Part shown: positions 1-5,513 of the stretch, in pieces
Position numbering within the stretch: the first letter of the stretch is position 1
How the letters are laid out: each line of letters opens with the position of its first letter
Source: Chloroflexota bacterium
GTDB taxonomy: Bacteria > Chloroflexota > UBA6077 > JADZDV01
DNA length: 6,203 bases
Direction of reading: 5' to 3'
Assembly (NCBI GenBank): GCA_020850915.1
Contig: JADZDV010000181.1
Location: 1 to 6,203 of the forward strand
The notes under the pieces: generated by a model
Seen by the model: only the letters and a program-made list of their open reading frames with translations
Told to the model about the DNA's origin: nothing
The model's database searches: none
Made by a program: the position numbers and the translations under genes

Positions 1-23
1 GGCTCCCGTGTGGGTGCTGTCAT
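1..23 (-). CDS. Possible start of a gene coupled to the MarR regulator (partial)
   Basis: The TGA stop of the MarR gene lies inside a TCAT on the plus strand, which reads ATGA on the minus strand, so a second reading frame could start with ATG at 23 and overlap the regulator by 4 bp. The seven visible codons read M-T-A-P-T-R-E and the frame is open to the window edge. An AGGA lies about 9 nt upstream of this ATG. MarR regulators are often followed by a transporter or enzyme gene that they control, and an ATGA overlap is typical of translational coupling. Too little is visible to name a product, and the start may be chance. Confidence 0.4.
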
Positions 24-538
24 AGCGAGGTATCCTGGGAGAAGGTCGCCGGGTGAGCGCAGCGGCTCGCTACCTGCAAGGTCTGTGCGAGCGGCCGCAG
101 CCCCTGCAGCAGCGCCCCGCGGTCGTCCGGTTCGATGCCTTCGAGCCGATCCGCGAGCGCCTCGATCACCCGGCCCTCCAGAGTCCGGTAGAGCGACCGC
201 CCGGCCGGCGTCAGGTGCAGCAGGACGCCCCGGCGATCGTTGGCCACCGTACGCAGGCGCTCGACCAGCCCCCGGTGCTCGAGATGGTCCGTGGTCGCGG
301 TGAGCGTCGGCCGCCCAACTTCCAGGGCCGCCGCCAGCTCGGCCGCGCGGTAATCGCGCTCGCTCAGCCGGGCCAGCACGCGGAACTGGGCCAGTGTCAT
401 CCCGGCGGTGTGGGGCGCCTGGTGCATCGCGGCCACGGCCAGCCGCATCAGCGCCGGCATCACCCGCACCAGCTCCCGCGCCACAACGGCCGGCTCACCC
501 GACTCTACCTCATGCTTCAGGGGGACGGTCTGCTGCAC
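20..538 (-). CDS. MarR-family winged-helix transcriptional regulator
   Basis: This is a 172-residue cytoplasmic DNA-binding protein of the MarR family; such proteins act as dimers and usually repress efflux, catabolic or stress genes until a small phenolic or other ligand binds. Residues about 20-45 are the N-terminal dimerisation helix. Residues 48-110 are the winged helix-turn-helix: M-T-L-A-Q-F-R-V-L-A-R-L at 47-58, recognition helix near V-G-R-P-T-L-T at 74-80, then E-H-R-G-L-V-E-R, and the diagnostic wing D-R-R-G at 101-104 followed by L-T-P-A-G. The start is a GTG at 538 with GGAG five bases upstream. Length fits the family. A perfect inverted repeat lies 26 bp upstream, pointing to autoregulation. 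The stop overlaps a possible downstream ATG, so the real target may lie to the left of this window. The ligand cannot be told from sequence. Confidence 0.93.
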   Translation of the reverse strand: MQQTVPLKHEVESGEPAVVARELVRVMPALMRLAVAAMHQAPHTAGMTLAQFRVLARLSERDYRAAELAAALEVGRPTLTATTDHLEHRGLVERLRTVANDRRGVLLHLTPAGRSLYRTLEGRVIEALADRLEGIEPDDRGALLQGLRPLAQTLQVASRCAHPATFSQDTSL

Positions 539-564
539 GAAGACTCCGCTGACAGGAACGGACG

Positions 565-589
565 GTGTAGTTCGTAGAGCGAACTACAC
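565..589. promoter_or_regulatory. Perfect palindromic operator upstream of marR-type gene
   Basis: GTGTAGTTCG (565-574) and CGAACTACAC (580-589) are exact reverse complements separated by five bases (TAGAG). This is the size and symmetry bound by MarR dimers. It lies 26 bp upstream of the GTG start of the MarR gene. On the minus strand a -10-like TATCAT (593-598) precedes it, so the operator would cover the likely transcription start, but I see no convincing -35 because the upstream sequence is GC-rich hairpin. The palindrome is seen directly; its function as an autorepression site is inferred. Confidence 0.75.
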
Positions 590-599
590 TCTATGATAG

Positions 600-637
600 C
601 GGCGGCGCGGGGGAAAGCGCGAAATCCCGCGCCGCCG
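600..637 (-). terminator. Strong GC hairpin after the LVIVD gene (possible terminator)
   Basis: Bases 600-611 and 626-637 form a perfect 12-bp stem (CGGCGGCGCGGG with CCCGCGCCGCCG), with a 14-base loop and a possible closing G-T wobble. It lies about 45 bases after the stop of the LVIVD gene on the minus strand and before the MarR operator, so it is well placed to end the LVIVD transcript. There is no T tract after the stem on either strand, so a classical factor-independent terminator is not shown. It could equally be a transcript-stabilising or pausing hairpin. Confidence 0.45.
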
Positions 638-654
638 GCGCCCCCGACCGGCCG

Positions 655-688
655 CTCAGTCCAAGGCCTCAGTCCAGGGGCTCAGTCC
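655..688 (-). repeat. Three 13-bp-period repeats giving stops in all three frames
   Basis: CTCAGTCC occurs at 655-662, 668-675 and 681-688, exactly 13 bases apart; on the minus strand each unit reads GGACTGAG. The first unit met contains the TGA that ends the LVIVD protein (682-684). Because 13 is one more than a multiple of three, the next TGAs at 669-671 and 656-658 fall in the other two frames. The repeat also encodes the C-terminal leucine-aspartate in each frame. It most simply arose by slippage or duplication of the gene end. Confidence 0.8.
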
Positions 689-1941
689 AGCGGCTGCTGG
701 CCGGTGTACTCCAGGGTGTAGAGACCGCCGGCTTCGCGGTCCCCCGCGTAGACGATGCCACGGTCGTCCACGAAGACGTCGCTGATCCGGCTGCCCCGCT
801 GGCCGGGCGGCGTCTCGGGGATGAACGCCGCGATCTCCTCCGGCCGGAACGGGTCGCGGATGTCGTAGAGCCGGATGCCGGCCGTGAACCAGGTCGTCGC
901 CAGGGTGTTCTTGAGCTGCGCCGAGCCTGGCTCCGGCTCGTTCTCGTGGAAGTTGTGCGCCCCGATCCGGCCACCAACTCGGCGCAGCTCCTCGAAGTCC
1001 GCCGGCTTCGGCGCGGTCGAGATGATGACCGGGTTGGTCTCCTCGCGCGCGTCCACGATCCAGTACAGCTTCGGCCAATCGAAGCCCTCGTCCATCCCCG
1101 GCGGCATGAAGCCCGCACCGTGGGCCTCGTCCGACATGATGATCAGGCCGCGCTCGAAGATCGGCATCACCGTGTGGGTCATGCCTGGCATCGGCGGGTG
1201 GTAGTCCAGTCGGCTGATCATCTTCGGGTGGCCCTTGTCCGAGATATCCAGGACGATCGCGCCGCCATCGATGTACCCGAGGTAGGCCCGATCCGGACGC
1301 CCTGGGTACGACAGCGCGTGGTGCACCCGGAACGCGAAGTCCAGCGAGGGTGGCTTGTGCCGCTCGAGCGTCTCGCTGTCGCCCTTGCGCGTGCCCGGCA
1401 GCCACCAGCGCCCCACCTCGCGCGGCCTCGTCGGGTCCGCCAGGTCCACGATCATGTAGAACTGGTGGTCTCTCGGATGGTTCGGCTCAAAGTCCGCGGC
1501 GCCGGTCGCGATGTGCATGTACCGCCCATCGTTGCAGGTCACCAGGTGGACGCCCTGGGAGTGCGGGCCGGACGTGTCAAAGAACGACACTTCTTTCGGC
1601 TGCAACGGGTTCGAGACGTCGAAGATCTGCACCCCGGCCGGCTTGTCGCCCTTGTTCCGCACCTGGTATGCCACCAGCAGCAGGTCGCCCGCCAGCACCA
1701 GCGAGTTGCTCCGCACCTGGTTGTGCGGCAGCGTCCGTTGCCAGACCACCTCCGGCTCCCGCGGGTCGCTCACGTCCACGATGGTCAGGTCCATGGGCGG
1801 GTTCTCGTGGGCGAGATACATGATCCGCCGCCCGTTGCGGGTGATCTTCAGGGCCATGCCCTCGCCGACCCTGGCGGCGCCCGCCAGGTCGTTGTGGGCG
1901 AGAAGCTTCAGGTTGTGCTCGAGTTTCGCCGCCGCGGCCAC
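682..1941 (-). CDS. LVIVD-repeat beta-propeller protein
   Basis: This 419-residue protein is built of LVIVD-type beta-propeller repeats: I-V-D-V-S-D-P near 54-60, I-F-D-V-S-N-P near 106-112, I-V-D-L-A-D-P near 164-170, V-L-D-I-S-D near 230-235, I-V-D-A-R-E near 295-300 and L-Y-D-I-R-D-P near 358-364. Each is followed by a change-of-strand segment, suggesting a six- or seven-bladed propeller. No signal peptide or membrane segment is visible, so it is probably cytoplasmic, although many LVIVD proteins are exported. Conserved-looking histidine motifs (G-P-H at 125-127, H-H at 207-208, D-Y-H-P-P at 246-250, T-H-T at 255-257, D-E-A-H at 271-274, G-A-H-N-F-H-E-N at 328-334) recall metal-binding propellers such as the selenium-binding/methanethiol oxidase family; metal binding is inference. 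The GTG start at 1941 has GGAGG five bases upstream. The gene has its own promoter after the E1 fusion gene. The biochemical role is unknown. Confidence 0.88.
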   Translation of the reverse strand: MAAAAKLEHNLKLLAHNDLAGAARVGEGMALKITRNGRRIMYLAHENPPMDLTIVDVSDPREPEVVWQRTLPHNQVRSNSLVLAGDLLLVAYQVRNKGDKPAGVQIFDVSNPLQPKEVSFFDTSGPHSQGVHLVTCNDGRYMHIATGAADFEPNHPRDHQFYMIVDLADPTRPREVGRWWLPGTRKGDSETLERHKPPSLDFAFRVHHALSYPGRPDRAYLGYIDGGAIVLDISDKGHPKMISRLDYHPPMPGMTHTVMPIFERGLIIMSDEAHGAGFMPPGMDEGFDWPKLYWIVDAREETNPVIISTAPKPADFEELRRVGGRIGAHNFHENEPEPGSAQLKNTLATTWFTAGIRLYDIRDPFRPEEIAAFIPETPPGQRGSRISDVFVDDRGIVYAGDREAGGLYTLEYTGQQPLD

Positions 1942-2004
1942 GCTGTCCTCCCTGGGAGACGCAGCCAGCGGAAGACCTCCTGCAAGCTGCTACTACTTCG
2001 CGGC

Positions 2005-2033
2005 ATGGTACTGACCCGTCCCGGGAGCGTCAA
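2005..2033 (-). promoter_or_regulatory. Sigma70-like promoter for the LVIVD gene
   Basis: On the minus strand TTGACG (2028-2033) is followed after exactly 17 bases by TACCAT (2005-2010). The -35 matches five of six consensus positions and the -10 four of six. Transcription would begin near 1998, giving a leader of about 55 bases before the GTG at 1941. The -35 and spacer lie inside one arm of an imperfect inverted repeat (2011-2035 with 2076-2095), which could serve as an operator. Confidence 0.55.
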
Positions 2034-2095
2034 GCATGCAGCCGCCCTCCCGAGCGCAACGAACGATGGACCGAAGCTTGACTCCCGGACGTCAG
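2011..2095. repeat. Imperfect long inverted repeat between E1 and LVIVD genes
   Basis: The left arm (2011-2035) contains CTGAC, CGGGAG and TCAAGC in order. The right arm (2076-2095) contains their complements GCTTGA, CTCCCG and GTCAG in reverse order. The left arm has a few extra bases that would bulge. The loop is about 40 bases. It lies just after the stop of the E1 fusion gene and overlaps the promoter of the LVIVD gene, so it may fold as the 3' end of the E1 transcript, act as an operator, or both. There is no T tract. Confidence 0.5.
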
Positions 2096-2120
2096 ATCCG
2101 AGCGTCAGCCTGTCCTGGCG

Positions 2121-4112
2121 CTAGCGCAGCACCTCGCGTGTGGCCGCGAGCACCGCTTCAACGCCCGGCACGACCTGGCCCTCGAGCGGCGGGGAGTACG
2201 GGATCGGCGCCCAGGCCGCGCCCAGCACCCGGACCGGCGCCCTGAGTTGGCCGTAGAGGCGGTCGTAGAGCTGGCGGGCCACGTCGCTCCCCACACCGCC
2301 CTGGAGCGTCGCCTCCTGGCAGATCACCGCCCGACTGGTGCGCCCCACCGACTCGGCGATCGTCTCCACGTCCAGGGGGACCAGCGTCCGCAAGTCGATC
2401 ACCTCGATCTCGACGCCCTCGCCGGCCAGCCGATCGGCGACGGCCAGGGCGTGGTGGGCCATCCGTCCCCAGGCGATGAGCGTCGCGTCGCGACCGGCCC
2501 GGCGAAGGGCCGCCTGCCCCAGTGGCAGGGCGTCCAGCGAGGCTGGCACGAGCCCCTTGCTGTCGTGCAGCCCCCGGTGCTCCAGGAACACCACCGGGTT
2601 GTCGTCCCGGATCGCCGAGAGCAGCAGGCCGCGCGCGTCGGCCGGCGTGGACGGCGCCACCACCTTGATGCCTGGCAGGTGGTAGTACCACGCCTCCAGG
2701 CTCTGGGAGTGCGTCTGGGCGCTGTGGCCCGAGGCGCCCGTCTGAAAGCGAAAGACGACTGGCACGGACGTCTGGCCGCCGGTCATGTGGCGCAGCTTCG
2801 TAGAAAGGTTGCAGATCTGGTCCAGCGCCAGGCCGGAGAAGTCACCGTGGCTGAAGTCCACGATCGGCCGGCAGCCCACTAGCGCGGTGCCGTTCGCCAC
2901 ACCGACCATCCCCAGCTCGGCCACGGCGCTGTTGACCACGCGGTCCGGCCCGTACGTCGCCAGCAGACCGGCCGAGGTGCCGGCCGTTCCGCCCGCCGCC
3001 ACGCCCGTGCCGATCAGGATCACTGAGCTGTCGCGCTCCATCTCATGCGCCAGCGCCTGGCGGATCGCCTCGCGGATGGTGACCTCGCTCTCGGGCCCCT
3101 CGTCCGACGGCGGAGGCGGCGCGTAGGCCGGCGCGTAGACGTCGGTCAACGCCTCGGCCGGCTCCGGCCACGGGCTCTCCGCCCCGAACCTGGCCGCGTC
3201 TTCGATCTCCGCCCTGGCCGCCTGCGCCAGCTCCTCCGCCTCGCTGACCGTCAGGACGCCCGCCTCCTGCAAGCGCTGGCTGAAGCTAGCGATCGGGTCG
3301 CGCTCCTTCCAGGCCTCCACCTCGGCCGCGTCGCGCAGATCCGCCATGTTGGAGTTGTGCGAGAAGTGGCGGAACGTCTTGCAGTCCAGCAGCGTCGGGC
3401 CGCCACCGGAGCGGGCGCGATTCACCGCCTCCCACGCCGCCTCGCGCACCGCAAGGACGTTGTTGCCGTCCACCGTGATCGTCGGGATATGGTACGGCGC
3501 GCCCAGGTCGCCCGGGTGCTGCACCGAGCCGACCGTCGCCGTGCGACTATTGACCGCGAACTGGTTGTCCTCGCAGACGAAGACGACCGGCAGCTTGCGG
3601 ATGCCGGCGAAGTTCAGCGACTCGTGCACGGCTCCCTCGGAGGCGGCGCCGTCGCCGAAGAACACCACCGCGACGCGGTCCTGCCCGAGCACCCGGCTGC
3701 CCAGCGCCGCTCCGACGCCGAGCGGCATGTTCTCGCCCAGTACGCTGATGGCGCCCAGCATCCCCACGCTCACGTCCGTGATGTGCAGCGAGCCGCCCTT
3801 GCCTCGGTTCGAGCCGGTCGTCCGGCCGAACAGCTCGGCCATCATCGGCTTCGGATCGGCGCCCTTGGCCAGGACGTGGGCGTGGCCACGGTGCGTCGTC
3901 AGCGCGTAGTCGTCCGGCCGCAGCGCCGCGCAGATGCCGACGCCCACTGCCTCCTGGCCAACCGACGAATGAACGTGCCCCGGCATCGCCTTGCTCAGCG
4001 CTAGCTCCACGGCCACGGTGTCAAAGGCGCGAATCCGGAGCATCCTGGCCAGCAGGCCCTTGAGCTCGGCGGCCTCGGCCGCGGTCACGCTGGTGGGTGG
4101 CGATGCCGTCAT
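2121..4112 (-). CDS. Fused thiamine-diphosphate 2-oxoacid dehydrogenase E1 (alpha+beta)
   Basis: This 663-residue protein joins E1 alpha and E1 beta of a 2-oxoacid (pyruvate, branched-chain or acetoin type) dehydrogenase, which decarboxylates the substrate on thiamine diphosphate and passes the acyl group to E2 lipoyl. Alpha part, about 15-310: T-H-R-G-H-A-H at 73-79, G-K-G-G-S-L-H at 104-110, cofactor motif G-D-G at 153-155 through D-N at 182-183, and a loop with R248 and H252. A proline-rich linker (about 328-343) leads to beta: E399 (expected cofactor-activating Glu), H468-S-Q-S, L-P-G-I-K-V-V-A-P-S at 479-488, then a transketolase C-terminal domain (about 540-625). Usual alpha and beta subunits are about 330 residues each, so the fusion is full length. 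The ATG at 4112 is chosen over an upstream frame extension because AGGAGG sits six bases before it and the promoter lies inside the extension. No E2 or E3 is visible; the substrate is undetermined. Confidence 0.92.
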   Translation of the reverse strand: MTASPPTSVTAAEAAELKGLLARMLRIRAFDTVAVELALSKAMPGHVHSSVGQEAVGVGICAALRPDDYALTTHRGHAHVLAKGADPKPMMAELFGRTTGSNRGKGGSLHITDVSVGMLGAISVLGENMPLGVGAALGSRVLGQDRVAVVFFGDGAASEGAVHESLNFAGIRKLPVVFVCEDNQFAVNSRTATVGSVQHPGDLGAPYHIPTITVDGNNVLAVREAAWEAVNRARSGGGPTLLDCKTFRHFSHNSNMADLRDAAEVEAWKERDPIASFSQRLQEAGVLTVSEAEELAQAARAEIEDAARFGAESPWPEPAEALTDVYAPAYAPPPPSDEGPESEVTIREAIRQALAHEMERDSSVILIGTGVAAGGTAGTSAGLLATYGPDRVVNSAVAELGMVGVANGTALVGCRPIVDFSHGDFSGLALDQICNLSTKLRHMTGGQTSVPVVFRFQTGASGHSAQTHSQSLEAWYYHLPGIKVVAPSTPADARGLLLSAIRDDNPVVFLEHRGLHDSKGLVPASLDALPLGQAALRRAGRDATLIAWGRMAHHALAVADRLAGEGVEIEVIDLRTLVPLDVETIAESVGRTSRAVICQEATLQGGVGSDVARQLYDRLYGQLRAPVRVLGAAWAPIPYSPPLEGQVVPGVEAVLAATREVLR

Positions 4113-4155
4113 GAGTGTCCTCCTGCAAGCGCCAGGGCGTCGAGAGTGTGCCGCG

Positions 4156-4184
4156 ATTCTAGGGGCTTGGCCCAGGGGCCGCAA
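4156..4184 (-). promoter_or_regulatory. Sigma70-like promoter for the E1 fusion gene
   Basis: On the minus strand TTGCGG (4179-4184) and TAGAAT (4156-4161) are separated by exactly 17 bases. The -10 differs from TATAAT at one position and the -35 keeps TTG. Transcription would start near 4149, giving a leader of about 37 bases before the ATG at 4112. The leader carries the AGGAGG ribosome binding site (4119-4124). This shows that the longer upstream reading frame is not the protein start. Confidence 0.65.
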
Positions 4185-4323
4185 CTTGCGCCGATTGCCG
4201 GCCCGGGCGTTGGGGCTGCACGACGCATCAGCGGCCGAAGCGGCGGTCCACGCCCTGCCGGCCCCTCACCGAGTCTTGAAATGGCCGAGGCGTTCCCGCT
4301 AGCCCACCCGCCCGGTCGCGCGC

Positions 4324-4572
4324 TCAGTCCCGGGTGAACGCCACGGTCTGGAGGTCGAGGCGCACGTCCTCAACCCGCCAGCCTGCCTCGAGCCAGGCGT
4401 AGCAGTGCCGGCTCCTGTCGGGCGTGTTGGACCACCAGGCAACATAGCGTCGGGCCGATGGTGGCAATCTCCGTCCGAGCAGCAGCTCGAGCTGATCGAA
4501 GGTGAGGACCTCGCGGTGCGTACGCAGCGAGGCCAGGTGCTTCAGGAGCGGCTCGTATAAGCGCCTTCTCAT
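4324..4572 (-). CDS. Small DUF7662-like protein
   Basis: This is an 82-residue soluble protein of a widespread small family of unknown function, which I recall as DUF7662; the label is from memory. Family-like features are Y-E-P-L near 6-9, L-T-F-D-Q-L-E at 23-29, L-L-G-R-R-L-P-P-S-A-R at 31-41, A-W-W-S-N at 45-49, A-W-L-E-A-G-W at 59-65 and a C-terminal V-A-F-T-R. The length is typical of a stand-alone member, so it looks complete. The start is forced: a TAG codon immediately precedes the ATG at 4572 in the same frame. No ribosome binding site is visible before it, so expression may be weak or leaderless. It stands alone between the E1 promoter region and unassigned sequence. No signal peptide or membrane segment is seen. 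Confidence 0.72.
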   Translation of the reverse strand: MRRRLYEPLLKHLASLRTHREVLTFDQLELLLGRRLPPSARRYVAWWSNTPDRSRHCYAWLEAGWRVEDVRLDLQTVAFTRD

Positions 4573-4793
4573 CTACGCGCGGCGGCTAGCCTCAAAGACC
4601 CAGGCCATCTGGTCGACCAGCGTGCCGTGAGGGTGGAGTAGCGCCACAGGCGAGAACCCCCCCGGGGAGCTTCACGGGACATTACTGCACCTCAACGCGA
4701 TCTTCAAGGCGCGCGTACCAGCACGACGCCCTGCTAAAGCGAGTCTGTGTTCTATCCGGCCACAAGGAAGCACAACGCGACAGTGATGCCGCG
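4573..4793. other. Unassigned intergenic stretch
   Basis: I see no convincing gene here on either strand. A perfect 12-bp palindrome CTGGTCGACCAG lies at 4609-4620. Reading frames are short and broken and none resembles the missing C-terminus of the adjacent PIN toxin or a transposase. It is probably decayed coding sequence or rearrangement debris. Confidence 0.5.
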
Positions 4794-4794
4794 T

Positions 4795-4840
4795 CACCTA
4801 TAGCTTGATGCACTATAGTATTCTACTTTACAAGTAAGAT
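4795..4840. other. AT-rich patch at the toxin break point
   Basis: By hand count about 30 percent GC over some 43 bases, in strong contrast to the surrounding sequence. It holds two copies of CTATAG (4798-4803 and 4813-4818) 15 bases apart and a small inverted repeat TACTT/AAGTA (4824-4836). It begins exactly where the toxin loses similarity to its family. A weak plus-strand TTGATG (4805-4810) promoter-like match has no convincing gene behind it. Confidence 0.5.
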
Positions 4841-4841
4841 G

Positions 4842-4860
4842 TCGCGGGAGGCTTCCGCGA
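4842..4860. repeat. Short hairpin inside the toxin remnant
   Basis: TCGCGGG (4842-4848) pairs with TCCGCGA (4854-4860), with one G-T wobble on the plus strand, around a five-base loop. It sits beside the point where toxin similarity ends and the AT-rich patch begins. A T-poor flank on both sides argues against a classical terminator. Confidence 0.4.
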
Positions 4861-5104
4861 AGGATTGCGGACCGCTCCATCACGGCCTTGGTCAGTGGCA
4901 GCAGTTGTTTACCCTGCAAGAAGAGGCGCAAGCTGCGCAGCGCTGCTTTCGGGTCTCTGGCGTAGTGAGCGCCCTGGTATGGCTCGCCGTACGAGATGAG
5001 GCTGACCGCCAGTCCGTCCGGCGTCAGTTTTGTTAGCGTCTAACTCGCCTGTGGGAAACCATGGAGGCAGTCGACGATCCAGTCGGTATCGACCAGGTAC
5101 AACG

Positions 5105-5440
5105 TCACAGCGCGATCGGCGCACGACCGGAAGTACGGCGGCGCTCGCGGATGTAAGTCTTGAAGGCCTCGGTATCGAAATCCTTCCACGAGCCAGCCGC
5201 GGCCGCGATGCCGGCGCGGGATCGAACGATCTCCTGCGCTGTTGGCGCTCGGCGAGTGGCTCCTGCTCTCTCCTGCCGGCTCGCGCTTCTGGCGGCCGGC
5301 GAAGGGATGGGTAGGAGGAGCGCAAGCTCTCGCTCTTTACTGGCCAGCACCCTCGGCTCCCGAGTGGTGGCAACCTCTTCGGCCAGATGCAGCAACCCAG
5401 GATCGTCAGATACATCCAGCGTTTTCAGGTCTCTAGCCAT
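5105..5440 (-). CDS. VapB/Phd-like antitoxin of a VapBC-type pair
   Basis: This is a 111-residue antitoxin of a family paired with PIN toxins. The N-terminal part, K-T-L-D-V-S-D-D-P-G-L-L-H-L-A-E-E-V (6-23), R-E-P-R-V-L (27-32) and L-A-L-L-L-P (39-44), resembles the DNA-binding fold of Phd/VapB-type antitoxins. The C-terminal part, A-A-G-S-W-K-D-F-D-T-E-A-F (81-93) and I-R-E-R-R-R-T-S-G-R-A-P-I (97-109), is the usual toxin-binding tail. The start is ATG 5440, with AAGGA seven bases upstream; an earlier in-frame ATG at 5470 would bury that site. Antitoxins of this type bind and neutralise the toxin and repress their own operon. The stop overlaps the toxin GTG by 4 bp. The frame is intact although the toxin is broken, so it may persist as a regulator or as anti-addiction protection. 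Confidence 0.82.
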   Translation of the reverse strand: MARDLKTLDVSDDPGLLHLAEEVATTREPRVLASKERELALLLPIPSPAARSASRQERAGATRRAPTAQEIVRSRAGIAAAAGSWKDFDTEAFKTYIRERRRTSGRAPIAL

Positions 5441-5513
5441 CGGCGCTTCCTTCGAGGCCCAGTATCTCATAGAGCGCGACACCGGTGGGGAGGGGCCGCG
5501 CTCCCGGGCCTGA

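Larger units (their letters stand above)
4794..5108 (-). pseudogene. vapC: VapC-like PIN-domain toxin, broken
   Basis: The frame begins with GTG at 5108, overlapping the antitoxin TGA by 4 bp (GTGA). It reads V-T-L-Y-L-V-D-T-D-W-I-V-D-C-L-H-G, the typical start of a PIN endoribonuclease with catalytic D7. An in-frame TAG follows at codon 23 (5040-5042). Beyond it the same frame still reads family-like sequence: L-T-K-L-T-P-D-G-L-A-V-S-L-I-S-Y-G-E with acidic E42, R-D-P-K-A-A at 51-56, and L-L-P-L-T near 69-73. Similarity stops at R-G-S-L-P-R-H (residue 90, near 4839), and the frame ends at a TGA (4794-4796). Intact members are about 130-140 residues and carry a later D-x-D metal-binding segment that is absent here. 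Both lesions imply no active toxin. The gene was once a translation-coupled partner of the antitoxin upstream. Confidence 0.85.

Noticed and set aside
1908..2006. Small upstream frame of 32 codons before the LVIVD gene
   Set aside because: Its ATG overlaps the -10 box, so it would not be on the transcript, and it lacks a ribosome site.
2247..4004. Long plus-strand frames opposite the E1 gene
   Set aside because: They are arginine- and alanine-rich antisense shadows typical of GC-rich genes; the minus frame carries the motifs.
4113..4184. Upstream extension of the E1 reading frame to base 4184
   Set aside because: It contains the -10 and -35 boxes, has no family similarity, and the ATG at 4112 has an ideal AGGAGG site.
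4609..4620. Perfect palindrome CTGGTCGACCAG as an operator
   Set aside because: It is short, isolated and not placed at a promoter; chance is likely.
4839..5036. Plus-strand frame of 65 codons
   Set aside because: It lies wholly antisense to the recognisable toxin remnant and resembles no family.
4909..5415. Minus-strand frame of 168 codons
   Set aside because: It is out of frame with the antitoxin and toxin, both of which show family similarity in the other frame.
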